A program made the translations under genes and the position numbers. Positions 11,488 to 22,994 of a stretch of 64,000 bases of DNA are shown here, in pieces. Numbering within the stretch: position 1 is the first letter of the stretch; each line of letters begins with the position of its first letter. The notes beneath the pieces were generated by a model, which made no database searches, had not been told where the DNA came from, and was given only the letters and a program-made list of their open reading frames with translations. Source of the stretch: Pegoplata infirma (lineage: Eukaryota; Arthropoda; Insecta; Diptera; Anthomyiidae); the NCBI GenBank assembly GCA_963921195.1, contig OY992537.1, positions 245,898,414 to 245,962,413 on the forward strand. Direction: 5' to 3'.

Positions 11488-12160
11488 TATATCCTCCAAC
11501 CACAGTATGGAGGTATACTCACTTTGTCATTCCATGTGTAACACATCGAAATATCGGTCGGGGACCCCACAAAGTATATATAATATTGATCCATGATAGA
11601 ATCTAAGACATTCTAGCGATGTCCGTCCGTCCGTCTAGAAATAACGACGCAGTCCAAACCAAAAGAGCTAGACCCCTGAAATTGGGCAAGAATATCTCTT
11701 ATGTTACTGGTAAGGTTAAGTTCGAAGATGGGCAAAATCGGAACAGAGGGAAAAATGTTCCCCCTTGAAGAACTAAGACGACCCCTGAAAAATACGATAT
11801 TTTTACGAGTTTTTTTTTAATTTTTGCTCAACAAATGTAACATTTGTATGCCATATTATGTTCATATACCTGCGCTTGGACCAAGGGGGTTAGCAAATTC
11901 GATTTTTTTCAGGCCGCTCCCCTTTGTTGGCGTGGTTATCGAAATTAATTAAAAATAACTATAAAAATTTATTATTTAAGCGTAAATATCATAAACAAAT
12001 AATTTGTAAAGATATATAGCGGGGATACAGGTGTCCCCCACCAACTCCGCCGACCTCCCCCCCACCAAAAAAAGGACGCCCCTGCGATTTTTTTTTATTT
12101 TAAACGTGTTGGAGGGTATAAAAGATTTGGCACAGCCGAATTTAACACTCTTACTTGTTT
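11488..12160 (-). repeat. GAGGGTATA dispersed repeat, copy C
   Basis: Reverse-oriented relative to copies A and B. 11488-11640 is the reverse complement of their 3' part ('tttgtcattcc', 'atcgaaatatcggtc', 'ggaccccacaaagtatata', 'gtccgtccgtccgtc'). 12112-12160 ('ggagggtataaaag', 'cacagccgaatttaacac', 'ttacttgttt') is the reverse complement of the start of copy B at 45608. The middle contains poly-C and T-rich, unalignable sequence. No ORF. Confidence 0.65.
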
Positions 12161-12174
12161 CTAATTGTTTTTTC

Positions 12175-12475
12175 TATGGGAGGTGGGCGTAAAAGTGGGC
12201 GGATCAGGTATATATTTTCAGGAGCCCATTCTACAATTATATTTTTTTTGTGAAAATTGAGTTGATGCATTAAAAATCAAGGGAGTTATGCCACTTTTTT
12301 AATACAAGTTGTATGGGAAGTGGGCGTAAAAGTGGGCAGATATGTTTCAAATTTCACACAAATGATTCTGAGTGTTTAAAAATGATATGTGCCAAAAAAC
12401 AATGCCGTAGGTCAAAATTTAATTTTCACTTTGTATGGGAGGTGGGCGTAAAAGTGGGCAGATCATTTTGATTTT
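12175..12475. repeat. Tandem repeat, GTGGGCGTAAAAGTGGGC
   Basis: 'tatgggaggtgggcgtaaaa' with small variants occurs three times, at about 12175, 12313 and 12436, a period of about 125-135 bp. The rest of each unit is diverged. Confidence 0.75.
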
Positions 12476-12946
12476 TAAATTTTTTTCTTGATTCAATCAA
12501 AAAATGCCTATGTGTCAAGTTTCATTGCCCTTCGACAACTTCTTCTATTTTTAACCGCTCGTTCTATGAACATCAACCAATGTGCGGCATATCATTAATC
12601 TTTTGCGATATAAGACACATATCGTGAGTGAGTGAGTGAAACAATAAAATCCGATCTGGCATCTATTTTTCTTATGACGCGTTACACATTTTATCTTTCT
12701 AACCTAATTCGTAGAATAATTTGAAAATAAAGACTACTTTTTTGACACCTGTCACTTATGTCGAGTCTGTGGCTATACGCTTTCAATCTTTTATACGTAA
12801 TCCCAACGGACATAATCCCCATAGGTATATTGAACATATTGAAAGTGGTCATAGTCCCCATAATAACTACTTATAGGGGGTCGGTATGGTCACAATCCCT
12901 ATTTCCGGGGGGGCTAAAGAAAAAAAATCACCCCATGAATTTTAGG

Positions 12947-13348
12947 CAGTGATGCCAACTTTTTACAGGTGAAAAGCGCTAAATTTGAAAAAAGTAAAAA
13001 GCGCTAAAAAATATTTTAAATTTAACGGCTTTATTCAGAGAATAAGTCTAAAAAATTGCTAAATATAATTTTTAAACTAAATTTTTTCTGTTTTTATTAT
13101 AATGAAACATTTTTTTTCTTTAATTTTCAACAAAGTTTTACATTTCTATGGTTGTACTACAACATTTTATTAGGGCGTTTCTGTTGTAAAATGTGCATTT
13201 TTTCTCAAAGGGATTAGTTGCAGAAAGAAAGCGATAAAGGCGCTAAATGAAAAAGTGAAATCGCGCCATTTCAGATCTAAAAAATGCGCTTTTTGAGTGG
13301 TCAGAAAGCGCTAAATCTAGCGCGAAACGCGCTGAATTGGCATCGCTG
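12947..13348. mobile_element. hAT-like MITE with AGCGCTAAA words
   Basis: The ends CAGTGATGCCAACT and (inverted) CAGCGATGCCAATT form a 14-bp terminal repeat with two differences. ATTTTAGG is duplicated exactly on both sides (12939-12946, 13349-13356). An 8-bp target duplication and a CAG-start are hAT hallmarks. AAAGCGCTAAA and its complement recur at both sub-ends, as expected for sub-terminal transposase-binding repeats. 402 bp, no coding capacity. Confidence 0.85.
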
Positions 13349-13464
13349 ATTTTAGGAGTATTAACATTATTTCGTCACATAAAATGCAGAAGGCCCTAAC
13401 TAACATTTTTTTTTATTTTACAGGAGAAGCAAAAAACAGTATTGGTAATATTTTATATTTGTTA

Positions 13465-13840
13465 ATAACTTTTTTGTTGAAATTCCTCCAATTAAGAAAA
13501 TTGTTATACCAATTATCAAATTGTAGGTGATTGTTTGATATTTTTTTCAAATGAACATTTTATTCGATTTTGATCAAAAATTTGATAAATTTTTTATATA
13601 TAGTCAATCAAAATAATATTTATTTAAACTAATGAATTGTAAGCTTATGAAAAAATTATCAAAAAATGCATCTTTTTTGCTTCCAATATGTTGCCAACAA
13701 TAAAAAAAGTAAACCTTGATTATTTTGTATATTTTTGAATTAATCTATTCAAATAAATTAAAGAGAATTCGACAGTTAAAGAATTTAACAAAACTTTTAA
13801 TCAAAACATTGGTTGACGCATTTAAATTTTGTTAATCAAT
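13465..13840 (+). repeat. Dispersed 380-bp repeat, copy 1
   Basis: Nearly collinear with 40268-40650. Both hold 'attgttataccaat', 'tcaaattgta', 'gataaattttttat', 'ttgtaagcttatga', 'ccaatatgttgccaacaata', 'ttgaattaatctattcaaat' and 'attcgacagttaaag' in the same order. No ORF; ends not defined. Confidence 0.7.
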
Positions 13841-13849
13841 AGATTTAAT

Positions 13850-15070
13850 TGAAAATTTTTAGCAAATAATTATTTGTGTGTGAGGACGTAATTTTTATAA
13901 ATATGAATCAAAATCAATTAAAAAAAATTTAAAAAAAAACTTTTTTTAGTTACGTCTATTGGCGATTTCCCAAATCACATATTTTTAATTTTTTGCTATA
14001 AAATTGTTATTTTTTATTATTCAGCCCTAATTTTTTGTAGAGACGTGTATGTTGATAAAAAAAATACATAACCAATCAAAAAACCGATTTTGATTTTTTT
14101 GCATTTAAGCTAACGTATGCTTTAAAAATTTCTAACATTGCATATTTGGCCACACACGCCATACTGTGCGCCTTAGCTACTACATTTTAAGATTTATATA
14201 TAAGACACATAGTCTTTATGTCAAATTCGCCAATTTTATTAAAAAAATGATGTGTAGTGATGATGATGATTATAACAATGATGACATATAGAGTGTTGAG
14301 TCAATTTAGGATTTCATCCTTTCGTGATGACATTATCGACATAAAAGGCAAGGTGCGTATGTATGTGTGTTTGTGTAAGTATATAATACTCTTGATACTC
14401 GGTTATGATCTGTTAAACGCACCTTTGTTCAACTGCTGCTGTCGTGCCGCTTAATGAAATATATATATTCAAGTTCGAATAATAATAATAACGTGTATTG
14501 TCAATATGAATTGAGTATTGTGTTTAAGTCCTTACATAAACCGCAAAAGATGCGCGCAAAATGTCTTTTATACATACTAAAAACATACATACTACATTCA
14601 TGCATACTTACTCATTTACTTTCAAACTTCCATACTTTCAACAGGCTTTAAAGAAGACAATATTAATCGTATAAATGGGTGAATGAATGAAAGGCTGCCT
14701 GGATGTATGAATGAATGATTGGATTCGTTTTGTTTTGCTTGTTTGGCACAAAGCTACGTTTGTTTGTTCATGTCTTGGAATATACTCCCCATACAATTCG
14801 CTATTTTTTATTATTTATTAAAATATATGCGACAGACAATATGTTGCTAGTGATGTCTTCTTCCTCAATGACTGAATGTATTGAGATTATGCGATATCTA
14901 TATACATTTTTTTTTCAATATTAAAAAAAAAAATACAAGACTTGTATTTGGATGTACGAACTTTAAATACCCTACATCATATTAACAACAAAAAAAATAC
15001 AGAGCACACTTTAAGTATGGTGGGCGGCACGGAACTGAAACAGAAAATCGACTAAAAATATTAATAACAA
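13850..15070. other. Non-coding, with GAT-rich microsatellite
   Basis: GATGATGATGATTATAACAA at 14259-14278 is a degenerate trinucleotide tract. Around 14660-14730 there are several ATGAATGA repeats. Unique-looking otherwise; no supported exon. Confidence 0.4.
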
Positions 15071-15073
15071 TAA

Positions 15074-15805
15074 CCTGTAGCCCGTTTCTGTAATTAAAGT
15101 GAGAAGTTTTCGCATCGAAAAATATGAAATAAAAAATTCCACCGTTTCTCGAATCTGGAATAAAAACTGTTTCTGTATGTCAATGCGAAAAAGCCAGCGT
15201 TTGTATTGGAATATTCCAAGATAGCTGTCAAAAAAGTAATCACAGTGAGAAAATAGTAACAAAACAGAAAAAAAAACACGGAGCAATTCAAATTATTGTT
15301 TATGGATAATTTAAAATCAATAAAATAAATATAAAAAAATAAAATTACATATTGTTGATGATAATGTATAGTGTTGTATTAATAACATCATTTTTGCATT
15401 TAGAAATTCTTTGATTTTTCTAAAATTTGTGAAAAAATATAATAAATTAGATATTTATACAAACACAAAACAAGTAATTTGTATTTTTCTTACTATTTTT
15501 CTCCATTTTTTTTAATTTATTATTATTTTTTTTAATGTTTTTATTGGTTTTTGTCGAAGTCTCGCACCGTTTAAAAATGTGAGTTTTTTTGACACTTCAA
15601 ATAGAAAAGTTTTCGACCAATTACTTTACAGAAACGGTTTTCTCGCATCATTCCAATAAGTTTAAAAGTTTTCGCACAACAAAGTTACAGAAACAGTAAA
15701 ATGTGAAAAGTCAGTTTTTGTGCCGATTTACAGTGTTTTTGTTTCATTTCACATGTTTCATGCGAGAAATCTTTCGATTCGAGAGTTACAGAAATCAGCT
15801 ACTGG
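15074..15805. mobile_element. TIR element with GTTTCTGTAA words
   Basis: Left end CCTGTAGCCCGTTTCTGTAA; the right end is its diverged inverse (…TTACAGAAATCAGCTACTGG). GTTTCTGTAA or TTACAGAAAC recurs at 15087, 15170, 15628 and 15684, usually next to TTTTCGCA or TCTCGCAT. Minus-strand frames of 65-91 codons across the left half show no protein features and I do not call them genes. Target duplication not clear. Confidence 0.65.
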
Positions 15806-15995
15806 ACTGCCTTAATGATGTCTAATCGGCTGCCCTAGCAGAATATGTCTGGTAATCGGGGCTGTTTAAGAAAAATAACTTTGAAACATAGGGAAAGTAG
15901 GGAAATCGTAATTAAGAGAATCATAATAGGCTTTATTACGAGTGCATATGCCAAATAACAGGCATCAATCCAACCTAACCTTAGGTGGACGATCT
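15806..15995 (+). pseudogene. 3' fragment of a non-LTR retrotransposon
   Basis: Aligns with the tail of the relic at 61130-61290: 'ctagcagaatatgtctggta' versus 'ctagaagaatatcttcggga', then 'gggaaagtagggaaatcgta' versus 'gggagtagggaaacaacaat', and a shared ending 'ccaacctaacctt' versus 'ccaaaccctaaccctt'. It is too short to carry a domain. It abuts the TIR element on its left. Confidence 0.6.
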
Positions 15996-16151
15996 TCCAT
16001 GATTATAAAATTTGTTGATGTCATAGTCCATCATAATGGAGTTTTTTTTTGGCTTCAAATGTTTCATATTGTTACCAGTTGATGTAAGTTTTATAATATC
16101 TACCTAGAAGTGGTGTCAGTTTTACAAGATCCTTCTAGAACAATAAGTTTT

Positions 16152-16790
16152 ACGATTAGCAATCTTCTAGCAGATTGGTCTGCTGAGCAGGATATTTTTA
16201 CTAAAATCTCTGTCATTCAGTTTAAGAAAATAACAGACATTATACTATGTTTATACTGATTTTGTTTGCTGAATTTTTATTATTTTTTCAAGAAATTTTT
16301 TTATATAAAAAAAAAGCAGAACAGATTGTTCTGCTGAAATCAGCAGATTGCTCTGCTGAAATCAGCAGATTGTTCTGCTGAAATCAGCAGACTATTCTGC
16401 TCAAATCAGCAGATTGTTCTGCTAAAATCAGCAGATTTTTCTGCTAAAATCAGCAGATATTTCTGCTAAAATCAGCAGATATTTCTGCTAAAATCATATT
16501 TCTCTGCTGTCGAACAACACACATGTTTAATAACTAAAACGCCAGATAAAAGTATAAGCTTCCGTAGCGTAGTGGTTAAGAAGTGTACTTTCAAATCGGA
16601 AGGTGCCGAGTTCGATGCTGGCTGGCGGCGTATGTTTTTTTTTTTTTTTTCTTGTTATATTTATTCACCTCTTATGACAGACATTTAGCAAACCGTGTCT
16701 GCTAAAATCAGCAGATTTCTCATATGGCTCAAAATGGATGTATTTTCAGCAGATTTTTCTGCTGATTGGACAGAGAATTTATTTTGAGTG
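16152..16790 (+). mobile_element. CAGCAGAT MITE, left end missing
   Basis: From 'gattagcaatctt' onward this matches 29540-30154 closely. Order of parts: CAGCAGATTGTTCTGCTGAA-type words in tandem (period 21-22 bp, about eight units, 16325-16510), a spacer, a tRNA-like unit, a T-run, more CTGCTAAAATCAGCAG words, then the end 'ttattttgagtg' next to TA. The CACTCAAAA left end seen in the second copy is absent here. No protein is encoded. Confidence 0.8.
16558..16630 (+). pseudogene. tRNA-like unit inside CAGCAGAT MITE
   Basis: 73 nt with tRNA layout. The A-box region TAGCGTAGTGG fits the consensus, and the B-box region AGTTCGATGC is close to it. The T arm is weakened relative to the other copy, and the anticodon arm does not fold into a standard 5-bp stem with a 7-nt loop. 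A run of T (16635-16650) follows four bases after the end, which is how a Pol III terminator would look. Not a working tRNA; possibly a Pol III-transcribed unit or a captured SINE head. Confidence 0.6.
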
Positions 16791-16792
16791 TA

Positions 16793-17685
16793 ACAATCGA
16801 AATGTCAAAGTTAATACAACAAACAAAATGACGAAAATAATATACCATGTTTTAAAGGAGGGTATTAAACCGTTAATTTAAGATTTATCCACAAAATAAT
16901 TGAAATTGCCAGATGTTAATTTTTTTGGTTTCAATCTCTTCGTTTGAATTCTTAAAGAGTATTCTAAAATATTTTTTGTTAATTATAAAAATGCTCGTAG
17001 TATTGAGTAAGCACAATTTTAGAATTTGGCATCCCATCTGGTAACTCTGATAAATGCTATTGATCAGATTAAATATATTGCAATCGTTTTCAAAAGATTT
17101 CATGAACATATAAGTTATCTAAATCCAGTGTTGGGGTTACAGTGAAAAAGGGTTCCTTTATTCTTTTATCCCTGAGAAAAGCGGCTTAATAGTGCAACTA
17201 GAATTAGAGTTACACATTAGTTGATTGGAAGGCAGGCTATTCAATATTTATAATACGAATGTAAGCAGGATTTCTTATTTCTTTTATATAAAGAAATAAC
17301 AATTATTTTGTGGGAAATGTGTTAAAGAAAATTTGTTTGCAATTATACAGAGATACACTATGTAATATAACTGGACCTAAAATATTGATAAAACTTTTAA
17401 ATTGCAGGAGTCATACATATTATTATCTCATTTATTAAGTAAATAGAAATACAAATTCCTTACAGACTACAATTATGTATAAGTATAAAATAAACAATGT
17501 TTTTGAAAATGTTATTATTGATGTTTGATATTGAGTACAAATTTTAAAAACCTAAAAAGCGATGTAGATACAATTTAACCAGCTTCAATTGAGATCTAAC
17601 ACCATCCAGACCAAAAAAATAGGTTACGAGGGTCGAACTAGATATTTAATTAAGTTTAAATTCTGTACAGTAGCACAATTCACTT
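16793..17685. other. Non-coding, nothing recognised
   Basis: AT-rich, short frames only, no paired ends. Confidence 0.4.
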
Positions 17686-19125
17686 ACTCTGTATCAAAGA
17701 CTCGAAGGATTTCATTCCTTAATTCGATTTGGCATTCTGAATGAAAATTTAGTGATTGCATTCCCCAAGAAAATAAAAAAAAATTTGTTATATCAAAAGA
17801 CTCAAATTCATCAAAAAAAATTCTACATAAAACTTTAAAATTGTTAATATTTTTCCTACATAAAAAGTTTAAGATTCTGAGATTTGAAAGTCTAAAGTTC
17901 ATAGAAGTTTTGCCGAAATAAAAAGTCTCAGATTTTGAGACACTTATCGTATGCAAAGTGTCAGATTCTGAGAAATTTTACGTTTAGAAAAAATCTCACA
18001 TTCTCAGACAATTTTCGTAAAGAAAAAGTCTCATATTCTGGGACATTTTTTGTATAGAAAAAGAATCAGATTCTGAGACATTTTTTGGTATGGAAAAAGT
18101 CTCAGATTTTGAAGCATTTTTCGTATAGAAAGTCTTAGATTCTGAGACATTTTTCGTATAGATAACATTTTTCGTAGTCTTACACTCAAAATAATTACTC
18201 TGTTAAATACTCTGTAAAATGACTGTAATCTCAATTCGACAGATATTTTACAAAGTTATCTGTCGAAATACAGATTTTAAGAAAATACTTTGTTTTCTTG
18301 TGACCGAAAAACAAAATTTTATCTGTAATTTTACTTTTTACTTTGTAATCTCTATTTTATAGATAATAAGCAGAGTTTTTTTTTGTTAAAATACGGATTT
18401 TAGAAAAATACTTTGTTTTGTTCTCGTAACCAAAATACTAAATTTCATTTGTAATTTTACTTATTGCTCTGTAATACAGTTTTTAAATAAAAATCACTTC
18501 AAAAAACTTCCAAATATGACCGATAAACCGCTCTTAAAAAAGTGTCTTAAATTACAATAAAAACTGGTAAATTTTACGAAGATGACGTGTAAAATTGGAG
18601 TTACTCGTTATAAACTCGTAATATTCACAAAAATTAAAAAGTAAATTTACAATTTGGAAGCATTAAAATTTACTCATAAAATGGATTTAACTAAAACTTT
18701 GTAAATTTACAAAGTTTTTTTTGTAAAATTTTGAACTCATAAAATGCATTTAACTAAAACTTTGTAAATTTACAGAGTTTTTTTGGTAAAATTCTTTTTT
18801 GTTTTATCAATATTTTACAGATAATTCTGTAAATTTACAGTTTTAATTATCGAAATCATTTTACAGAGTTTTTTTCGTAAAATAACAAAAAATCTTGCTG
18901 GTTGGAAATCTATGGTATTTTCTGCTGGCTCAGCAGAGTATCTCTGTAATTTAACAGAGTGATTATTTTGAGTGTAGATTCCGAGACATTTTCCTTATGG
19001 AAAAAGTATCAGATTCTGAAAATGTCTTAGATTCTAAGACATGTTTCGCAGAGATAAAGTCTCTGATTCTGAGACATGCTTCGTATAGAAAAAGTCTTGG
19101 ATGCTGATACATTTTTCATAACTAC
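17686..19125 (-). repeat. AGAATCTGAGA minisatellite, array 1
   Basis: Degenerate units of about 33-36 bp, seen on this strand as 'agattctgagacatttttcg' plus 'tatagaaaaagtctc'. Each unit holds two dyads, TCTCAGA-TTCTGAGA and TTTTTC-TATA-GAAAAA. The array is broken from 18183 to 18974 by a MITE; units resume at 18977. Related arrays on the opposite strand lie at 32540-33790, 43430-45530 and 55590-55920. Confidence 0.8.
18183..18974 (+). mobile_element. CACTCAAAA MITE with TCTGTAAAATTACAGA words
   Basis: Ends CACTCAAAATAATTACTCTG and its inverse, flanked by TA on both sides. Removing it with one TA restores the minisatellite unit ('agtctTAgattccgagaca'). The interior is full of CTGTAAAATTACAG-type dyads. 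A second copy in the reverse orientation is at 43785-44451. The TA duplication suggests the Tc1/mariner superfamily, though the CACTCAAAA end is not one I can assign. Confidence 0.85.
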
Positions 19126-19254
19126 CAAAAACTGTAGGCAGTTAAATACTACGTGATATGTGCATTTTTAAAATTTTCGGGAATACCAATATTTTTGGAT
19201 TCAAAATTAGGGCCCATTGGGTCATCACATGTAAAGAGGGTCATCATACTATGG

Positions 19255-20307
19255 CACGGTGCCCTGGATAGGATTTAAATAAAGTTTTGGTGTTACTCCG
19301 ATTTTTAAGTGGATTATGTTTTTAGACAATAAAAGCAAAAAAGAGCCAAAAAAGAAAAAAAAGTACTAGGCGCTTTATTTTTGGCGGGCAAAAAGAAAAA
19401 TTTCTAAAAAACAAAAAATAATTTATTCTTTTAAATGCATTAAAATTTATTTATACAGTTGTAAATTCGTCTCATATTTACTTATCAGTGATATTTAAAT
19501 ATATATGTAACATATTTTTCCAGATATGAGACTTAAAAGAATAATTTCACTATTAATTGAAACTAAATGAAATATGTCTTTGTAAATTATTTAAAAATGT
19601 AAGTTCTTAAAAGTTTTCAGTGTACTACTCAGACGGACAGCAAAACTCAAAGTTCCCTCAATATAGACATTAGTGAGTCATATCATTTTAAAAGAATTTA
19701 TTCTTTTTTGTTAAAAATGTTTTTTCAAAACTAAAAAAAATCAGAAAACGATAGTAAAAACCATTGAAAAATGTGTTTGCAGTGCCTAAGGAAGAGTAAA
19801 ACGATATAAATAGTTTGAAAAGAGATGAAGAAAGTGGTTGGGACTTTTTGTTTATTGTCAATCTTATGGATGCGCTAAATATCCATTTTTAATTTTTTTT
19901 TTATTTCGCCAAAAAAGCTTTGAAAATTTTGTTTGTATTGTTGGTGTAACTTCCTTCCTTCTAGAAACAGGGTCAGTCTTAAATGTGAAATAACTCCAAG
20001 AGTTAAAATTTTCATTAAATTAAAGAAGAAATTTCATTAAGTATCACTAAATAGTGAAATTATTCTTTTAAGTCTCATATCTGAAAAATATGGCACATAT
20101 ATATTTAAATCTCACTGATAAGTGAACATGCGATGAATTTACATATGTATAAAAAAATGTTAATGCATTTGCCCGCCAAAAAAAAAAGCGCCTAGTACTT
20201 TTTTTCTTTTATGGCTCATTTTCCTTCTTTTATAGTCTAAAAACATAATCCGCCTAAAAATTGGAGTAACACCAAAATTGTATTTAAATCCTCTGCAGGG
20301 CACCGTG
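19255..20307. mobile_element. CACGGTG-ended palindromic element
   Basis: Left CACGGTGCCCTGGATAGGAT and right inverse CACGGTGCCCTGCAGAGGAT, flanked by ATGG on both sides (19251-19254, 20308-20311). The arms continue inward with 'agtactaggcgctt', 'ggcgggcaaa' and 'agatatgagacttaaaagaa', meeting near 19781. CAC…GTG ends with a 4-bp duplication would suit a Chapaev/CMC-type or Transib-like transposon (the latter normally makes 5 bp). No ORF. Confidence 0.7.
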
Positions 20308-20357
20308 ATGGACCAAAATTTGGCTCCGTTTTGCTCTATCTATTTAAAAAATCGATT

Positions 20358-22804
20358 CACGCAGAGAAAAAATATGGTTGCGACATGATCACTAAAGGTG
20401 TCCTAACGACTAAGGGAATTTTTCAAAATCACTTTTTAATACGTGGTAGGGTCCTAAATTGTAGTTTTGTATCTAAAAATGAGTGAGTCAAAATTTGGAG
20501 ACAATCGGATAAAAATAACTCGTGCCGAAAATGGATTGAAGTTTTGGGACACTCTTATCTGATGAAAAAACACGTTTTTTCTAGTTTTTTGAAAAATATT
20601 GGTATATTCTATTTTTTGTTAATTTTTTTGTTAAGTAATATGAAAATGGTAATAAATTACCTTTCCAAAAAGCTTAAATAAATTCAAATCGGATGAAAAA
20701 TAAGCATTTTACGCATACATGCCCCAGACCATTGCATGGTTTTAAAAGCCAAAATTTTAAAATTTTCAAAATTTTTAGGCAAAAAAATAAAAAAAATTAA
20801 ATTTTACTTTATAATTATATTGAATACATGTTATAGATAAAAACTAACAGATATGGTAGTCTAACTTTTTTTTCATTTGGCGTGGGTAGTGATATAATTT
20901 CCGCGGATTCCAAAGAAAATTAGTTTTTCTAAAATAATTTAGCAAATATGGGAAACAATTTTCTGTATTGTATTATACGAAGTGAAATACATAAATTCTG
21001 TAAATTTTTTGAGAATTCGGGCATCTTTAACCCCTTTTCGTCGAGGTGAAATGACAAATTTGAGACGTTATACATTTCTATAATACAAAATATCTGCATA
21101 TATCCGATTTCTCAAAAGTTACGGAACTTACGTTTTGCACTTCGATCCGCACAATAGAGCACAAATTTTCAAAAATTTGCTTAATTATTGTAGAAAAACG
21201 CATTTTATTTGGAATCCGCGGAAATTTTATCACTACCCGCGCCAAATAAAAAAAAAGCTTGACTACCATATCTGCTATTTTTAATCTTAAACATGTTTTC
21301 AATTTGATCATAAAGTAAAATTAAATTTTTACTATTTTTTTGCCTAAAAATTTTGAAAATTTTGAAATTCTGGCTCTAAAAACCATACAATGGTCTGGGG
21401 CATGTATGCGTAAAATGCTTATTTTTCATCCGATTTTAATTTTATTAGTCGTTTTGAAAAGATAATTTAGTACCATTTTCATATTATTTCACAAAAAATT
21501 TAACAAAAAATATCAAATACCAATGTTTTTCCAAAAACTAGAAAAAACGAGTTTTTCGTTCTTATAAGAATGTCCCAAAACTTCAATCCATTTTCGGCAC
21601 GAGTTATTTTTAGCCGATTGTCCCCAAATTTTGGCTCACTCATTTTTAGATACTAAAGAACAATATAGGACCCTACCAGGTATAAAAAGGTGATTTTCGT
21701 TTTTAAGGACACCTCTAATGATCACGGCAACTATACTATGATCTCTAAACCCAGTTATGATTGCAGCAATCACGTTATACTTTTTAAAATTTTAGTTAAA
21801 CATTTATATGGTTGTTTTAGACATTTAATAGTCGCTTCAATCATGAAAAAATAATTGCTACATCCAAAAGTACAATATGGTTGTTGTAACAATGTTATAG
21901 TTAATTATATTCTCGACACACCAAAAATTTGAACATATTATGATTATAACAATCATTAGATAATCACAACTTAATGAAAATTGATTTTTGCAAACATTGT
22001 CAGGTTTATCATCAGTTTAGTGTTTTGCCAGCAAGCAGTTAGTCGCAAAGACGCGACTTACAATTAGTTCTTTAAAAAATTTAAGGCAATTTGAGTTAAA
22101 AAGATGGATTAACGCAAAAGGAAATAAAATGCAAATCTACTTTATATAATTTATTTATTGTGCGGTTTAAAAATAACTTTCCATTTTAAATAAAAACTTA
22201 TAATCGAAAATATTAGTGTTTTTTTTTGCATTTTTTGTTTGCTGAATGTGTTATAATTGCTGACAATAATTTTAATTTTGTAACAAATATGTTATGATTG
22301 TAGCAAATATGTTATGATTTTGTCAATAACTTACTGTTTTATTCAATCATCCAATGTTAACTGACAAAAATGTTATCGTTGATGAAATTTTTTTTAGAAA
22401 AATGCCACAAGTTTATTGCACATCATTGATGTAAAACGCAGGTTGCCACTAAATTGAACCAAAATTAATTAAAATAGTTTCATATTTATAAAAACAACAT
22501 TTAAAAACAAAAAATAAATTATTGGTGTGAACTTTATCAAAAAAAAAGTATTGAAGAATTTCTATAAACATGTGGTGTTAAAGCATAATATATTTTCTCA
22601 ATTTCAAAAAAACAAAAAAAATATTTTACTAGAATTATTTTATTATAATTATATAACATTTATGCCATAATTGCCGCAATAATATAATGATCAACATTCC
22701 TTGTTGCCTTCAATCATATTAACATTATTGTTACAATCATATTCCCAATCATAATATGACGCTCTTAAGTCATGATCACCGCAACCATGTTTTTTTTCTG
22801 CGTG
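20358..22804. mobile_element. CACGCAGAAAA element with GATTGTAACAATC words
   Basis: The left end CACGCAGAGAAAAAATATGG pairs with the right end 'catgttttttttctgcgtg'; inside both is 'ggttgcg' and 'catgatca'. The stretch 21726-22790 repeats dyads such as ATGATTATAACAATCAT and TGATTGTAGCAA. It resembles the small CACACAGAAAA element at 44883-45129. A hAT-like element (20393-21717) has jumped into it just behind the left end. Flanked by TT on each side. Confidence 0.65.
20393..21717. mobile_element. hAT-like palindromic element, 8-bp duplication
   Basis: Ends TAAAGGTGTCCT and inverse TAGAGGTGTCCT; ATGATCAC is exactly duplicated (20385-20392, 21718-21725). The arms are long and similar: 'aactcgtgccgaaaatggat' and 'attgaagttttgggaca' at 20518-20552 are mirrored at 21569-21606, and 'ccgcggattcc' at 20901 is mirrored at 21209. 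The centre is near 21055. No coding capacity. Inserted in the CACGCAGAAAA element. Confidence 0.85.
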
Positions 22805-22805
22805 T

Positions 22806-22990
22806 TGCATTCGCAGTGGAATGATAAGAAATCGAATGAACAAGAAATCGAATTCATTCTTTTTTTTTATTCAATCGAATGCAAGGTTCATTCAATGTTG
22901 ATTTATAAAATCGAATTCACTGACTATGAAAATTTAATGGATTTTTTGGAGAATTCATTCGAAAAGGATTTCATTCTTCAAAGCTCTGCT
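22806..22990. repeat. Cluster of CGAATTCATTC words
   Basis: AATCGAATTCATTC, ATTCAATCGAATG, GAATTCATTCGAA and AATCGAATTC recur within 180 bp on both strands. It looks like the inside of another dyad-word MITE, but I could not define ends. Confidence 0.4.
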
Positions 22991-22994
22991 CTGT

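Noticed and set aside
16325..16510. CRISPR-like array (regular CAGCAGAT repeats)
   Set aside because: There are no unique spacers; the repeats are palindromic, directly abutting and inside a eukaryotic MITE.
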